From: RPRB01 sp035543115
Lineage (GTDB): Bacteria > Myxococcota > Myxococcia > Myxococcales > Myxococcaceae
Reading direction: 5' to 3'
DNA: 64,000 nt
Assembly (NCBI GenBank): GCA_035543115.1
Contig: DATKKF010000050.1
Span: 1-64,000, forward strand
The stretch's first letter is position 1. Each line of letters opens with the position of its first letter. Of this stretch, positions 43,611 to 52,511 are shown one piece after another. The notes under the pieces are model-generated. The model was not told the DNA's origin. It made no database searches and saw only the letters and a program-made list of their open reading frames with translations. Made by a program: the position numbers and the translations under genes.

Positions 43611-43651
43611 GCGCAACGCCGATCTTGCTGGTGTGGCCCCGGGCGCAACGC
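43611..43651. promoter_or_regulatory. Direct repeat GCGCAACGC, candidate activator sites between activator and small gene 3
   Basis: GCGCAACGC occurs at 43611-43619 and again at 43643-43651. The start-to-start distance is 32 bases, about three helical turns, so both would lie on the same face of the DNA. They are 50-90 bases upstream of the small gene 3 promoter and close to the divergent activator start. The core GCAACG matches the sites near small genes 1 and 2. Confidence 0.4.
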
Positions 43652-43700
43652 GGGCAAGGCGAGAGCTTAGTAAAATCGAGGCCTTGGGACGTTTTGGCGC

Positions 43701-43716
43701 TGGCCTCGGGGGTGCA
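43701..43716 (+). promoter_or_regulatory. Sigma-54 (-24/-12) promoter of small gene 3
   Basis: TGGCCTCGGGGGTGCA: GG and GC correctly spaced by ten bases and TGCA identical to the other three promoters. The -24 element deviates (CCT rather than CAC). The transcript would begin near 43728, about 48 bases before ATG 43776. Confidence 0.55.
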
Positions 43717-43775
43717 CTGCGGTCTTGGCGTGGCCGGCGATCGACCGTCGGCCGACCCTTCGACCGGAGAACGTC

Positions 43776-43964
43776 ATGAAGACCTCGGAGACCTCGCAGA
43801 CCTCGTTGAAGTCCTTCGAGCGGATCGCTCGCGCGCGTGGACTGGGCTCGCTTGCCGTGGGCGGGCTGATCGTCGCCATCTGGCTGGGTGGGCACGGCGC
43901 GCTCTACAGCGCCTACCGCGTCACCAGCACGCACGCGCCGGCGGTGGTCGCCGAGGCCAACTAG
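43776..43964 (+). CDS. Small single-pass membrane protein 3 of the sigma-54 island
   Basis: 62 residues from ATG 43776 with GGAG eight bases upstream. A Ser/Thr-rich N-terminus (MKTSETSQTSLKSFERIARARG) precedes one helix (LGSLAVGGLIVAIWLGGHGALY) and a tail ending AVVAEAN. The open frame extends upstream to 43725 but that part overlaps the promoter. It is the most diverged member: the order polar-basic-helix-short tail is shared, with little residue identity. The N-terminal threonines could be kinase targets, which is speculation. Confidence 0.6.
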   Translation: MKTSETSQTSLKSFERIARARGLGSLAVGGLIVAIWLGGHGALYSAYRVTSTHAPAVVAEAN

Positions 43965-44025
43965 GGACAAGGGAGGGGCGTCGGCCGGGACCCGGTCACC
44001 CCTCATCGACCCATGCGCGCCGGAC

Positions 44026-44205
44026 CTACCTCGCGCGCACCAGGATGGTGGTCTCACCCGCGAGCGGCGGCGGCCCCGACCGGGCGAAGTCCTGCATCAA
44101 CGCCGCGGACAGCAGGAAGTACGCGAGGATCAGCGTCGCGCCGAGCAGCAGCCCGGGCTCGCCGAACGCCACCGCGCGGGGTGCAACGAAGAGCTGTGCC
44201 TGCAT
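44026..44205 (-). CDS. Small single-pass membrane protein 4 of the sigma-54 island
   Basis: 59 residues from ATG 44205 with GGAG upstream. N-terminus MQAQLFVAPRAVAFGEP, one helix (GLLLGATLILAYFLLSAALM), then QDFARSGPPPLAGETTILVRAR. The helix end AYFLLSAALMQDFA resembles GYFGSAAVLIRDY of small protein 2. Convergent with small gene 3, 61 bases between stops. Its promoter is the closest of the four to the sigma-54 consensus. Function unknown. Confidence 0.65.
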   Translation of the reverse strand: MQAQLFVAPRAVAFGEPGLLLGATLILAYFLLSAALMQDFARSGPPPLAGETTILVRAR

Positions 44206-44253
44206 GGTGGACTCCGTTCCGGCGCGACCTCGGTCGGTGAGCCGCGTCGAGAC

Positions 44254-44269
44254 TGCACCGGCAGTGCCA
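44254..44269 (-). promoter_or_regulatory. Sigma-54 (-24/-12) promoter of small gene 4
   Basis: Minus strand TGGCACTGCCGGTGCA: the complete TGGCAC -24 element and a GTGCA -12 element at exact spacing. The start would be near 44242, 37 bases before ATG 44205. No GCAACG site was found upstream of it within about 130 bases. Confidence 0.72.
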
Positions 44270-44391
44270 GGGCCGCCCGGTCGGCAGGACAACCCCGCGC
44301 GCCCCGCGCCCGTGGCCCCTCGAGGCAGGCGCCCTCGCTCCAGGTCGTCCGTGGTCGCTGGGTCCGCGCCGGCGGATCACCCGCCTGCGGC

Positions 44392-45432
44392 TCAGCTCCT
44401 TCTCAGCGCTGCCAGCCGGCCCTTGGTCCCGGGCCAGTGCTTCTCCGGCATCCGCGCGAGGAGATCCAGCACCGTGTCCCGCAGCGTTTCTTGAGGATCG
44501 CGCGCGACGAAGCCCAGCTCGTGCTCGGCCTTCCGCGCATCCACCCAGAACCAGTGCTCGGCGATGTCCACGCTGGCCGCGTCGAGCGCCGGCGCTCGCC
44601 CGCGCGCCTCGGCCAGCTTCTCCAGCAGCTTCGCCCCGGCCACCTTGACCTTCGAGGGGAGCCGGAGTCGCGGCGCAGGGACGCCGGAGAGGCGCTCCAG
44701 CCGGCCGAAGAACTCGGACATCGACATGTTGACGCCGAGGAGGTGCTTGCCGCCGACCTCGCCCTGGTCCAGCGCGGCCACGAACGCCTCCGCCGCATCG
44801 CGCACGTCGACGAAGCTGATGCCGCCGCCGGGCATCGCCGGGAGGTCGCGCTGGAGGAACTTCATCACCGTCCAGGTGGACGACAGCCGCTCGTCCCCGG
44901 GCCCCAGCAGCAGGCTGGGGTTGAGCACCACCACCGGGAGCCGGTGCTTGCTGCCGTGCTCGAGGACCAGCTTCTCCTCGTAGATCTTCGAGAGGTAGTA
45001 GGGCCAGCGGCCGACGACCTCGACGGGCGGAAGGTCCTCCTCGGTCGCCACCCGCTCGGTGCGCGACACCGCGATGGTCCCGCTGGTCGAGGCGAGCACC
45101 ATCCGCTCGAGGCGCCCGCGCGCCCGCGCCTCCTCCAGGAGCCCGCGCGTCCCCGCCACGTGCAGCCGGTACATCGCCGGGCCGTCCGCGGGATCGAACG
45201 AGACCATCCCCGCCAGGTGGTACAGGACCTCCACGCCGTCGAGCGCCCGCTTCAGCGCCGCCCGGTCCCCGAGGTCTCCCTGGACGAACTCGCCGTGGTC
45301 CAGCAGCTCCGCTCCCGGCGCGCTCCGGCCCAGCATCCGCACCCGGTGCCCCGCCGCCGCCAGCCGCGGGACCAGCGCCTTCCCGAGGAAGCCGGTGGCG
45401 CCGGTGACCAGGATGCTCCGGCCGCCGCTCAC
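44392..45432 (-). CDS. Extended SDR-family NAD-dependent epimerase/dehydratase/reductase
   Basis: 346 residues from GTG 45432, overlapping the upstream megasynthase gene by four bases (GTGA). GATGFLG at 11-17 binds NAD(P); Tyr145 and Lys149 in YYLSK are the catalytic pair; YHLAGMVSFD near 71 and NPSLLLGPGD near 172 are typical of the HpnA/3-beta-hydroxysteroid dehydrogenase-like branch. It probably reduces or epimerises a lipid or sugar intermediate made by the neighbouring enzyme. Last gene of the minus-strand lipid operon. Confidence 0.88.
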   Translation of the reverse strand: MSGGRSILVTGATGFLGKALVPRLAAAGHRVRMLGRSAPGAELLDHGEFVQGDLGDRAALKRALDGVEVLYHLAGMVSFDPADGPAMYRLHVAGTRGLLEEARARGRLERMVLASTSGTIAVSRTERVATEEDLPPVEVVGRWPYYLSKIYEEKLVLEHGSKHRLPVVVLNPSLLLGPGDERLSSTWTVMKFLQRDLPAMPGGGISFVDVRDAAEAFVAALDQGEVGGKHLLGVNMSMSEFFGRLERLSGVPAPRLRLPSKVKVAGAKLLEKLAEARGRAPALDAASVDIAEHWFWVDARKAEHELGFVARDPQETLRDTVLDLLARMPEKHWPGTKGRLAALRRS

Positions 45433-48400
45433 CTCGGTCCCCCGCCCGAGCTCTTGCGCGGACGGACCGGCGCCGGCGCCAGCTCCACGTCGGGCTCGAG
45501 CCAGAACACGCCGCCCTCCCGGAGCCGCTTCACCGCCTCCTCGGCGATGCGGGTCACCAGACGGTAGCTCTCGCTCCGGGCGAGTCCCTGCGCCCGCCGC
45601 CGCAGCTCACCGATGCCGAGCGCGGGCCCGATGCGCACCGAGATCTCCTTCTGCTTCGGGAGCACGCTCCCCTTCGGCAGCGCCTCGTACGCTCCCAGGA
45701 TGTGGATGGGGAGGATGTCCACCCCGTAGGTCAGCGCGAGGTAGCCCAGCGTGGGGTAGAAGGCCCGCATCTGCCCGTCCGGCGAGCGCGTCCCCTCGGG
45801 GAAGAGGAGCAGATGGTAGCCGTTCTGGAGCGCCTCGCCCGCCAGCCGCAGCGACTCTCGCAGGCTCCCGTGGCGGTCCATGGGGATGAGGTTGGTGAAG
45901 TTCTCGAACCAGGCCCGCTTGAGCGGGGTGTCGAAGAAGTAGTCGCGTGCCGCCAGCGAGGCCATCCGCCCGCCCTGCTCGCCGAGCGCGTACTTCACCA
46001 GCCCCATGTCCAGGTGCGAGCTGTGGTTGGCGATGACCAGGAAGTTCCCGCTCTGTGGCACGTAGGCCTGGCCTGTCACCTTCACCTCGAACACCCCGCC
46101 GAACATCGCCTTCTGCCAGAGGCCCAGCATGGTGCGGCCGAGTGCGGCGACCGGGGCGGGAACGGGGATCTCGCGGCTGCCCGGCTCGGGCTCGGACTGC
46201 GCAGGCTGCAGGCCTTCGGCCGGCTCGGCCAGTCGCCGCGCGGCGCTTCCCAGCAGGCGCGCCAGGTCCCTCACCGTCTCCACGCCGGAGAGGTCCCCCG
46301 CCTCGGGCAGCGCGATGCCCGCGGCCTCGAGCGCCACCGACAGCTCGGTCAGCATCAGCGAGTCGAATCCGAGATCTGCCGCCAGCCGTGACTCGGGCCG
46401 GACCTCGCTGGGCGGCTTGCCGATGACCTCGGCCACGAGCCGCTGAAGCCAGTCGGTCGAGCTGCCGTGCGCCGCGGGCCGCGCCTTCTCTCCGGAGGCG
46501 GCCAGCTTCTCCAGCTTCCGCAGCTCGTCCACCACCAGCTTGCGCTTCACCTTCCGGGTGCTGGTCTTCGGCAGGTCTCCGTCCCAGAAGCGGAGCACCT
46601 TGATCCGCCGGTGGAAGGGCAGCTCGGAGGAGACGCGGCGGAAGTGCTCCTCCAGCTCCGCCCGTACGTCCTCGCGGCGGCGCTCCCCGTACTCCGGCAC
46701 GCAGAGGCAGGCCACCGTCTCGCCGCCCGAGTCGTCGGGAAGGCCGACCACCGAGAGCTCCTTGATGGACGGGTGGTCCCCGTAGAGCTCCTCCAGCTCG
46801 TCCGGGTACACGTTCTTCCCGTTGGCGTCGATGATCACGTCCTTCCTGCGCCCCACCAGGTACAGCTGCCCGTCGGTCTCCAGCCGTCCCAGGTCGCCGG
46901 TGTGGAGCCAGCCGTCGACCAGCGTGGCGTCGGTGGCCTCGCGATCGGCGAAGTAGCCGGCCATCACGTTGGGGCCGCGCGCGCAGACCTCGCCGATGCC
47001 CTCGTTGTCCGGCTGGTCGATGCGCAGCTCGATGCCGGGCAGCGCCTTGCCCACGCTCCCCGGAACCCGCTTGTTCCCCGGGGTCTGCACGCTGAGCACC
47101 GGCGCCGCCTCGGTCAGGCCGTAGCCCTCGGCGAGGTCGAAGCCGAGGTCGTGGAAGGCCTTGTGCACCTCGTCCGGCAAGGCCGAGCCACCGGAGACCA
47201 GGAACTTGATGCGGCCGCCGAATTTTCTGTGCACCGGCCAGAACAGCAGCTTGCCGAGGTTCACGTTCTTGCGGTTCCGCAGCGAGCCGTGGGCGGACAT
47301 CAGGGCCCGCATCGCTTGCTCGACGATCGCCGGCTTCGCCGCCAGCTCCTGGGTCACCTTCCGGTGGAACAGAGTCCAGAGAGCAGGCACGCCGATCATC
47401 GCCGTGACGTGCCCCGACTCGAGTACCTCGCCCAACCGATCGGTGGTGAGCTCGTCGAGGTAGGTCACCTCCGCGCCGCGGCTGAACGGGGTGAGCAGTC
47501 CCGCCGAGAACTCGAAGGTGTGGTGAAGGGGGAGCACCGAGAGCAGCCCGTCGCCCACGCCGAAGTCGAACGAGGCCGCGAGCTTCGGCACCAGCGAGGC
47601 GAAGTTCCGGTGGGTGAGCATCACGCCCTTGGGCGTGCCGGTGGTCCCGGAGGTGAAGATGAGCGAGGCCACGTCGTCCGGAGCGGCGCTCTTGCGCACC
47701 GGGCCAATGCGCCCGGGCTGCCCCGGGTCGCCCTCCATCGCCTGGGCCAGGGTGGCGAGGCCGGCCTCCAGCGACTGCCCGGACAGCGTGTGCCGGAGGC
47801 CGGCCAAGTCCTGCGCCGCGTCCTCGGAGAGCAGCACCATCCGGGCCGCGCTCCGGCGGACGATGGCCACGACCTCCGATTCCATCGACGCCGGGTCCAC
47901 CGGGACGACGGTGGCACCGGCCCGGAGGATGCCGAAGTAGGCGATGGGCCACTCGGGGCGGTTCTCGGCGATGAGCAGCACCCGGTCGCCGTGCTTCACT
48001 CCGCTCCGGAGGAGAAAGCTCCCCACCCGCGCCGCCCAGCGGTGCACCTCGCCGTAGGTGAAGCGCTCCTCGCGCTCGTCCTCCACCCGGCGGAAGGCCA
48101 CCCGGTGCCGGTAGGCGTGGACCGCGGCGTCGAAGAGCTGGAGCAGGTCGCGGTGGGCGTGAATGGCCTTGCGCCGCTCGCGCTCCTCCTCGAGGCCGGG
48201 GAAGACCCACTTCTCGAGACCCGGGAGGTGCACCTCGAGGAAGTACCGCCGCCAGTCGATGCCGTGCGGGTCCCAGGGGATCTTCGCCGCGTCCTCCGGG
48301 TCCATGGCTGCGTAGAGCGCCCGGGTGTTGTCGCAACGGAAGACGTACCGGTTCTCCCAGAGGAAGGGCAGGAAGAGCTCGATGAGCGAGGAGAGCGACG

Positions 48401-49829
48401 AGGCCTGCTCCTCCACCCGCTCCAGCTGCTCCTTCGCCCGCTGGAGCATCGCCGAGACGCGTGGCGCGCCCCACCTGGGCCCGTGGTCGTCGATGCCCTG
48501 GCGGAGCAGCCGGGCGCCGGTGGCGAAGAGGGGAGCGGAGCGCGCGAGGAAGGTACGCTTGGAGACCGGCTGCGGCTCGAGGCGGGCCTTCACGTCATTG
48601 AGCAGCGCGCTCCCGGTCTCGCGGTCGCGGAAGTGCTTGCGGCGGTAGAGGCCCACCAGCTCCACCGAGCGCGGGGCGTAGAAGGGGTTCGAGTCGCCGG
48701 AGGCCTGCTGGTAGACCCGCCGCTCGGGGTGGCCGATGGCCCGGGCGGTGATGGCGATCAGCGAGCCGGCCACCAGGTCGACGGGGATGATGTCCAGGAT
48801 CGCGCGCTCGGCGGCGGGGATGAGCGGGTGGCCCTTCAGGCCGGCGAAGGCGAGCGGCGCCGAGGTGGTGAAGCCCTCGTTCCAGCCCGGGAAGGGGTAG
48901 CGGAGCGCGCTCTCCACGATGCTCGGGCGAACGATGGCGTAGCGGAGATCCTGGGTGCCGGCGATGACTTGCTCGCCGAGCGACTTGGTGTAGGTGTAGG
49001 TGTTGGGCCAGCCCCAGCTCCGGGCGCGCTCCATGCCCGCGTCGGTGAGCTTCTGGGTCAGCCACAGCTTGCGCTCCCGGCCGACCGCCAGCCGGAGCGT
49101 CCTGTCGTCGCGGCCGTCGCGGCCCTCCTCCTCGAGCCGCTCCAGCGCCCGGGCGCGGAACTCCGAGGTGAGCGCGTGGTCCTCGGCCTGCTCCCGAAGC
49201 CGCTTCACCAGACGGGCCGCGTCGTCCAGCTCGTCCTGGAGCGAGAAGTCTCGCCCGTCCAGCTCGCCCTTCCGCGGGAAGTAGCCGGCGATCTCCTCGT
49301 CCTCGAAGACCAGCCCGCTCCGGTTGCCGACCACGAAGGCGGTGGAGACGTGGACCAGGGGAACCCCCAGCCGCTGGCACAGCTCGACCGCGTTGCGGAC
49401 CCCATAGGTGTTGATCTTCAGCCCCACCTCGAGCGGCGGGTTGAACGAGACCAGTCCCGCGCAGTTGACGACCACGTCCACCTGCCCGGCGAGCCCCTGC
49501 ACCTGCTCCGCGGACAGCCCGAGGAGCGGGTCGGTGATGTCGCCGTCGAGCACGCTGCAGCGGTCGCGGATGAAGGCCTCGGCCTTCTGGTCCCCGTGGT
49601 GGTCGCGGACTGGCTGGAACGGCTCGCTCCGGACGACCTTCTCCACGAACCGGGCCTCGGCGCTGCTGGCCGAGCCGCGCCGCACCAGGGCCCAGACGCG
49701 CCCCAGCCGCTCTCCGTACCGGTGGAGGAGCATGGAGAGGGTGACCTTCCCCAGAAATCCGGTGCTCCCCGTCAGGAGGATGCGCTTGCCGGCGAGGGCG
49801 TCGGACACCGAGAGCACGGGAGATTCCAT
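45429..49829 (-). CDS. Four-domain lipid megasynthase: fatty acyl reductase - AMP-dependent ligase - ACP - PlsC acyltransferase
   Basis: 1466 residues from ATG 49829; the frame is open to 49979 and the ribosome site is weak. Residues 12-370: fatty acyl-CoA reductase-type Rossmann domain (GSTGFLG at 21-27, Tyr278/Lys282). Residues of about 400-540: reductase C-terminal-like linker. Residues 560-1105: acyl-adenylating ligase (TSGTTGTPKG at 726-735, GYGLTEA, GDLGR, PKTSTRKVKRK). Residues 1125-1195: carrier protein with phosphopantetheine Ser1157 in GFDSL. Residues 1240-1440: PlsC acyltransferase (NHSSHLD at 1268-1274, FPEGTRS at 1343-1349). All motifs are intact. It could activate, reduce and transfer acyl chains, making fatty alcohols or alkyl lipids. 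Myxobacterial ElbD is a multifunctional ether lipid enzyme worth comparing. Confidence 0.9.
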   Translation of the reverse strand: MESPVLSVSDALAGKRILLTGSTGFLGKVTLSMLLHRYGERLGRVWALVRRGSASSAEARFVEKVVRSEPFQPVRDHHGDQKAEAFIRDRCSVLDGDITDPLLGLSAEQVQGLAGQVDVVVNCAGLVSFNPPLEVGLKINTYGVRNAVELCQRLGVPLVHVSTAFVVGNRSGLVFEDEEIAGYFPRKGELDGRDFSLQDELDDAARLVKRLREQAEDHALTSEFRARALERLEEEGRDGRDDRTLRLAVGRERKLWLTQKLTDAGMERARSWGWPNTYTYTKSLGEQVIAGTQDLRYAIVRPSIVESALRYPFPGWNEGFTTSAPLAFAGLKGHPLIPAAERAILDIIPVDLVAGSLIAITARAIGHPERRVYQQASGDSNPFYAPRSVELVGLYRRKHFRDRETGSALLNDVKARLEPQPVSKRTFLARSAPLFATGARLLRQGIDDHGPRWGAPRVSAMLQRAKEQLERVEEQASSLSSLIELFLPFLWENRYVFRCDNTRALYAAMDPEDAAKIPWDPHGIDWRRYFLEVHLPGLEKWVFPGLEEERERRKAIHAHRDLLQLFDAAVHAYRHRVAFRRVEDEREERFTYGEVHRWAARVGSFLLRSGVKHGDRVLLIAENRPEWPIAYFGILRAGATVVPVDPASMESEVVAIVRRSAARMVLLSEDAAQDLAGLRHTLSGQSLEAGLATLAQAMEGDPGQPGRIGPVRKSAAPDDVASLIFTSGTTGTPKGVMLTHRNFASLVPKLAASFDFGVGDGLLSVLPLHHTFEFSAGLLTPFSRGAEVTYLDELTTDRLGEVLESGHVTAMIGVPALWTLFHRKVTQELAAKPAIVEQAMRALMSAHGSLRNRKNVNLGKLLFWPVHRKFGGRIKFLVSGGSALPDEVHKAFHDLGFDLAEGYGLTEAAPVLSVQTPGNKRVPGSVGKALPGIELRIDQPDNEGIGEVCARGPNVMAGYFADREATDATLVDGWLHTGDLGRLETDGQLYLVGRRKDVIIDANGKNVYPDELEELYGDHPSIKELSVVGLPDDSGGETVACLCVPEYGERRREDVRAELEEHFRRVSSELPFHRRIKVLRFWDGDLPKTSTRKVKRKLVVDELRKLEKLAASGEKARPAAHGSSTDWLQRLVAEVIGKPPSEVRPESRLAADLGFDSLMLTELSVALEAAGIALPEAGDLSGVETVRDLARLLGSAARRLAEPAEGLQPAQSEPEPGSREIPVPAPVAALGRTMLGLWQKAMFGGVFEVKVTGQAYVPQSGNFLVIANHSSHLDMGLVKYALGEQGGRMASLAARDYFFDTPLKRAWFENFTNLIPMDRHGSLRESLRLAGEALQNGYHLLLFPEGTRSPDGQMRAFYPTLGYLALTYGVDILPIHILGAYEALPKGSVLPKQKEISVRIGPALGIGELRRRAQGLARSESYRLVTRIAEEAVKRLREGGVFWLEPDVELAPAPVRPRKSSGGGPR

Positions 49830-49980
49830 GGGGTTCTGGTAGACCGTCACTATCACCAGCGGCGCCCCCGGGGTGAGGCCCGGAGCGCCGCGGCGCGTCG
49901 GCGCCGCCGAGGGGGCGTTCAGCCGCCCACATCCGGTCGAGCTGAACACCCGGACGTCCTGGCCGAGTGGGGCGGGCACC

Positions 49981-52509
49981 TCAGCCGGTCGCGGCTTCCC
50001 CGGCCCCGGTGACCGCCTCCGGGGCGCGGCGCTGGCGCATCCAGACCAGCGCGGCGGGGAGCACCAGCACCGCTGCGAGGATGCACGCCGCCTCCCCGAT
50101 GACCGCGGTGAGGCCCAGGCTCCGCACCCCGTAGTTGAGCGAGCGGGCCAGCGCCAGGTACCCGAGCAGGGTGGTGAAGCTGCAGAGGACGACCGCTCCG
50201 CCGGTGCGCCGCAGCACCTCGAGCGGGTCGCGCAGCTCGAGGTCTCGCTGGACGATGTTCACCGCGTAGTCCACGCCAATCCCGAAGGTGACCGGCAGGG
50301 CGATGAAGTTGAGGAAGTTCAGCTTGAACCTCAGGAGGGCGAGCATTCCCACTGTCCAGAAGACGCCCACCAGCAGCGAGAGGATGACCCGGGTCATCGC
50401 CCGGCGATCCCGGAAGCTCAAGGCGACGATGAAGATGGTGGCGAGGATGGACAGCGCCACCGCACGGGGCACGTCCTTGAGGATCGCGCTCCACATGTCG
50501 GCGTAGATGACCGCGCGCCCCGAGCCGCGGATCTCGCTCCCGTCCGGGAGCACGGTGCTCCGGTACCCATCCGCCCAGCGGAGGAGGTAGTGCGCGTCGG
50601 ACGTGTCGTCCCGGTCGCTCGGGCTGATGTAGACGATGCGGCCGCGGGTGCCGTCCTTCTCGGTGAACGGACGGGCGATGGCGTCGGGCAGCTCGGCGAT
50701 TCCGAAGGGCTTCAGATCTTCGGGCGGGAGGTACGGCTCCACCTTCGCCCAGTCCGCCACCAGGCCGCGCTGGTGCGCCTTGAGGATGCGCCGCCGCAGC
50801 TGCATCAGGACCGGAATCTTCGCCTCCTGGTCCCTGGGGACGAAGTCGTCGAGCGTGTGCACCGCCTTGAAGGGCTTCGCCTCCGCGGGCGCGACGTCCC
50901 GGCGGGCCTCGAGCGCAGCCTTCAGTGGCGCGACCTGGTCGAGGCGGTCAGCCATCACCGCCATGCCGTCCACGCTGACGAAGCCCGTCAGACCCATCGC
51001 CGCGTGGAAGAGACGGTGCACCTCGGCGACCGCGGAGCGATCGCTCTGGATCTTGTTGGTGTCGTACTCCATCGGATCCGAGCGGACGTAGAAGACGGTG
51101 AGCACGGCACCGGCGAGAGCCAGCACCGCCCCGACCACCGTGATCGCCCGCGGCGCGCCGGCCACGATGCGCGCGAAGGGCAAGCCGAACGGAAGCCCCT
51201 CGCCCTTGAGCCCCAGCGCCCGGCGCCACCAGGACTCGCGCTCCAGCGGGACCATCCGCTCCATCAGCAGGAGAATCGACGGGAGCGAGAGGAAGGCCGC
51301 CGCCCAGCAGACCAGCATCCCGAATCCACCGATCCAGCCGAACTCCCGGAAGCCCTTGAACTCGGTGACCACCAGCGCGCCGTATGCGGCGGAGGCGGTC
51401 GCGGCGGCGGTGAGCGTGGGCCGCCAGGTGCAGCGCATTGCCTCCACGATGGCCGCCTCGGTCGGTGTCCCCCTCCGGCGTTCCTCGAGGTAGCGGGCCA
51501 TCAGGAGGATGGAGAAGTTGATCCCGTTGCCGGCGATGATGGTGAAGAGGAACCCGGTGGCGAGGTTGAGCCGGCCAACCAGCAGCTCGGTCAGGGCGAA
51601 GGTCCAGGCCACGCCGATCCCGATCGCCAGGGCCATCGAGATGACGGTCCGGATGCGGAGGTAATAGAGGAAGACGATGCCGAGGATGAGCACCGTCCCG
51701 GCGAGGCCCACCTCGGTGAGGTCCCGGTTGATGAGCCGGAACTCCGCCAGCCCGATGAGAAGGTCGCCGCTCAGGTCCCAGTGCGCCGCGGGATCGAACG
51801 AGGCGGGGTTCACCGTCCGGACCACCTCGGAGACCCGCGCCACCGCCTCCTCGGCCTTCTGGAAGTCGGCGCCCACGACGCCGCTGCGGATGACCACCAC
51901 CGCCGTCTTGCCGTCACCGCTCTGGTAGCGACCGTCGGCCGGAAACCGCCGCTCGTCCTCGGCCTTCACCCCCAGGCGGGACTTCACGGTGTCCGGAGCG
52001 ATGGGTGGCGGCGGCGCCTCGTCCAGGCCGAGCTGGAGCCCGGTCTGCTTCTCGACCTCGTAGGCGTAGCGGGCCTCGACATCGTCGCGGAGGCTCTTCA
52101 GCACCTCCAGATCCGTGTAGAGCCCGGTGCGCGGCCGGAGGAAGGCGAGCGCGTCCTGCACGCCGTTCTCCACGCTCCCCACCCACGGCGGCCCGAGCGC
52201 CCTCAGCGCCGGGACCAGCGCGTCGGAGGCCCGCCGGAGCCCGGCCGGGTCTTGCCCCTCCAGGACCACGAAGATGGTGGACTGGCTCGCGGTGCGTTCC
52301 GAGACCCGGTGGAGCTCGACCACGCTGGGCCGCGTCTCGGGCAGCAGGCTCTCGAACGCCGTCTCGACCCGGAGCCGGGTGGCGAGGGCGATGGCGAGCG
52401 CGGTCACCACCCCCACGACCGACAGCACCCGCACCGGGTGGCGGAGCTGCCAGTGAATCAACCGGTCCAGGCCGCGCCGGAGCGCGGAGGAAGGAGCGAC
52501 GGGGTCCAT
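49981..52509 (-). CDS. MMPL/RND-family lipid transporter
   Basis: 842 residues from ATG 52509, two bases after the upstream gene's stop. It has 12 predicted helices in two blocks of one plus five, each after a large periplasmic domain. Key stretches are LATGFLFTIIAGNGINFSILLMARYLEERR in block one and FLNFIALPVTFGIGVDYAVNIVQRDLE in block two, where Asp in GxDYxxNI is the usual MMPL proton-path residue. It precedes the lipid megasynthase gene by 151 bases, so it may move that enzyme's product across the inner membrane. It is distinct in sequence from the exporter at 17781-20072. Confidence 0.88.
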   Translation of the reverse strand: MDPVAPSSALRRGLDRLIHWQLRHPVRVLSVVGVVTALAIALATRLRVETAFESLLPETRPSVVELHRVSERTASQSTIFVVLEGQDPAGLRRASDALVPALRALGPPWVGSVENGVQDALAFLRPRTGLYTDLEVLKSLRDDVEARYAYEVEKQTGLQLGLDEAPPPPIAPDTVKSRLGVKAEDERRFPADGRYQSGDGKTAVVVIRSGVVGADFQKAEEAVARVSEVVRTVNPASFDPAAHWDLSGDLLIGLAEFRLINRDLTEVGLAGTVLILGIVFLYYLRIRTVISMALAIGIGVAWTFALTELLVGRLNLATGFLFTIIAGNGINFSILLMARYLEERRRGTPTEAAIVEAMRCTWRPTLTAAATASAAYGALVVTEFKGFREFGWIGGFGMLVCWAAAFLSLPSILLLMERMVPLERESWWRRALGLKGEGLPFGLPFARIVAGAPRAITVVGAVLALAGAVLTVFYVRSDPMEYDTNKIQSDRSAVAEVHRLFHAAMGLTGFVSVDGMAVMADRLDQVAPLKAALEARRDVAPAEAKPFKAVHTLDDFVPRDQEAKIPVLMQLRRRILKAHQRGLVADWAKVEPYLPPEDLKPFGIAELPDAIARPFTEKDGTRGRIVYISPSDRDDTSDAHYLLRWADGYRSTVLPDGSEIRGSGRAVIYADMWSAILKDVPRAVALSILATIFIVALSFRDRRAMTRVILSLLVGVFWTVGMLALLRFKLNFLNFIALPVTFGIGVDYAVNIVQRDLELRDPLEVLRRTGGAVVLCSFTTLLGYLALARSLNYGVRSLGLTAVIGEAACILAAVLVLPAALVWMRQRRAPEAVTGAGEAATG

Positions 52510-52511
52510 GC

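Noticed and set aside
46467..50012. 1181-codon plus-strand open frame opposite the megasynthase
   Set aside because: Mirror of a gene with four intact catalytic domains; composition is Arg/His/Leu-rich and lacks motifs.
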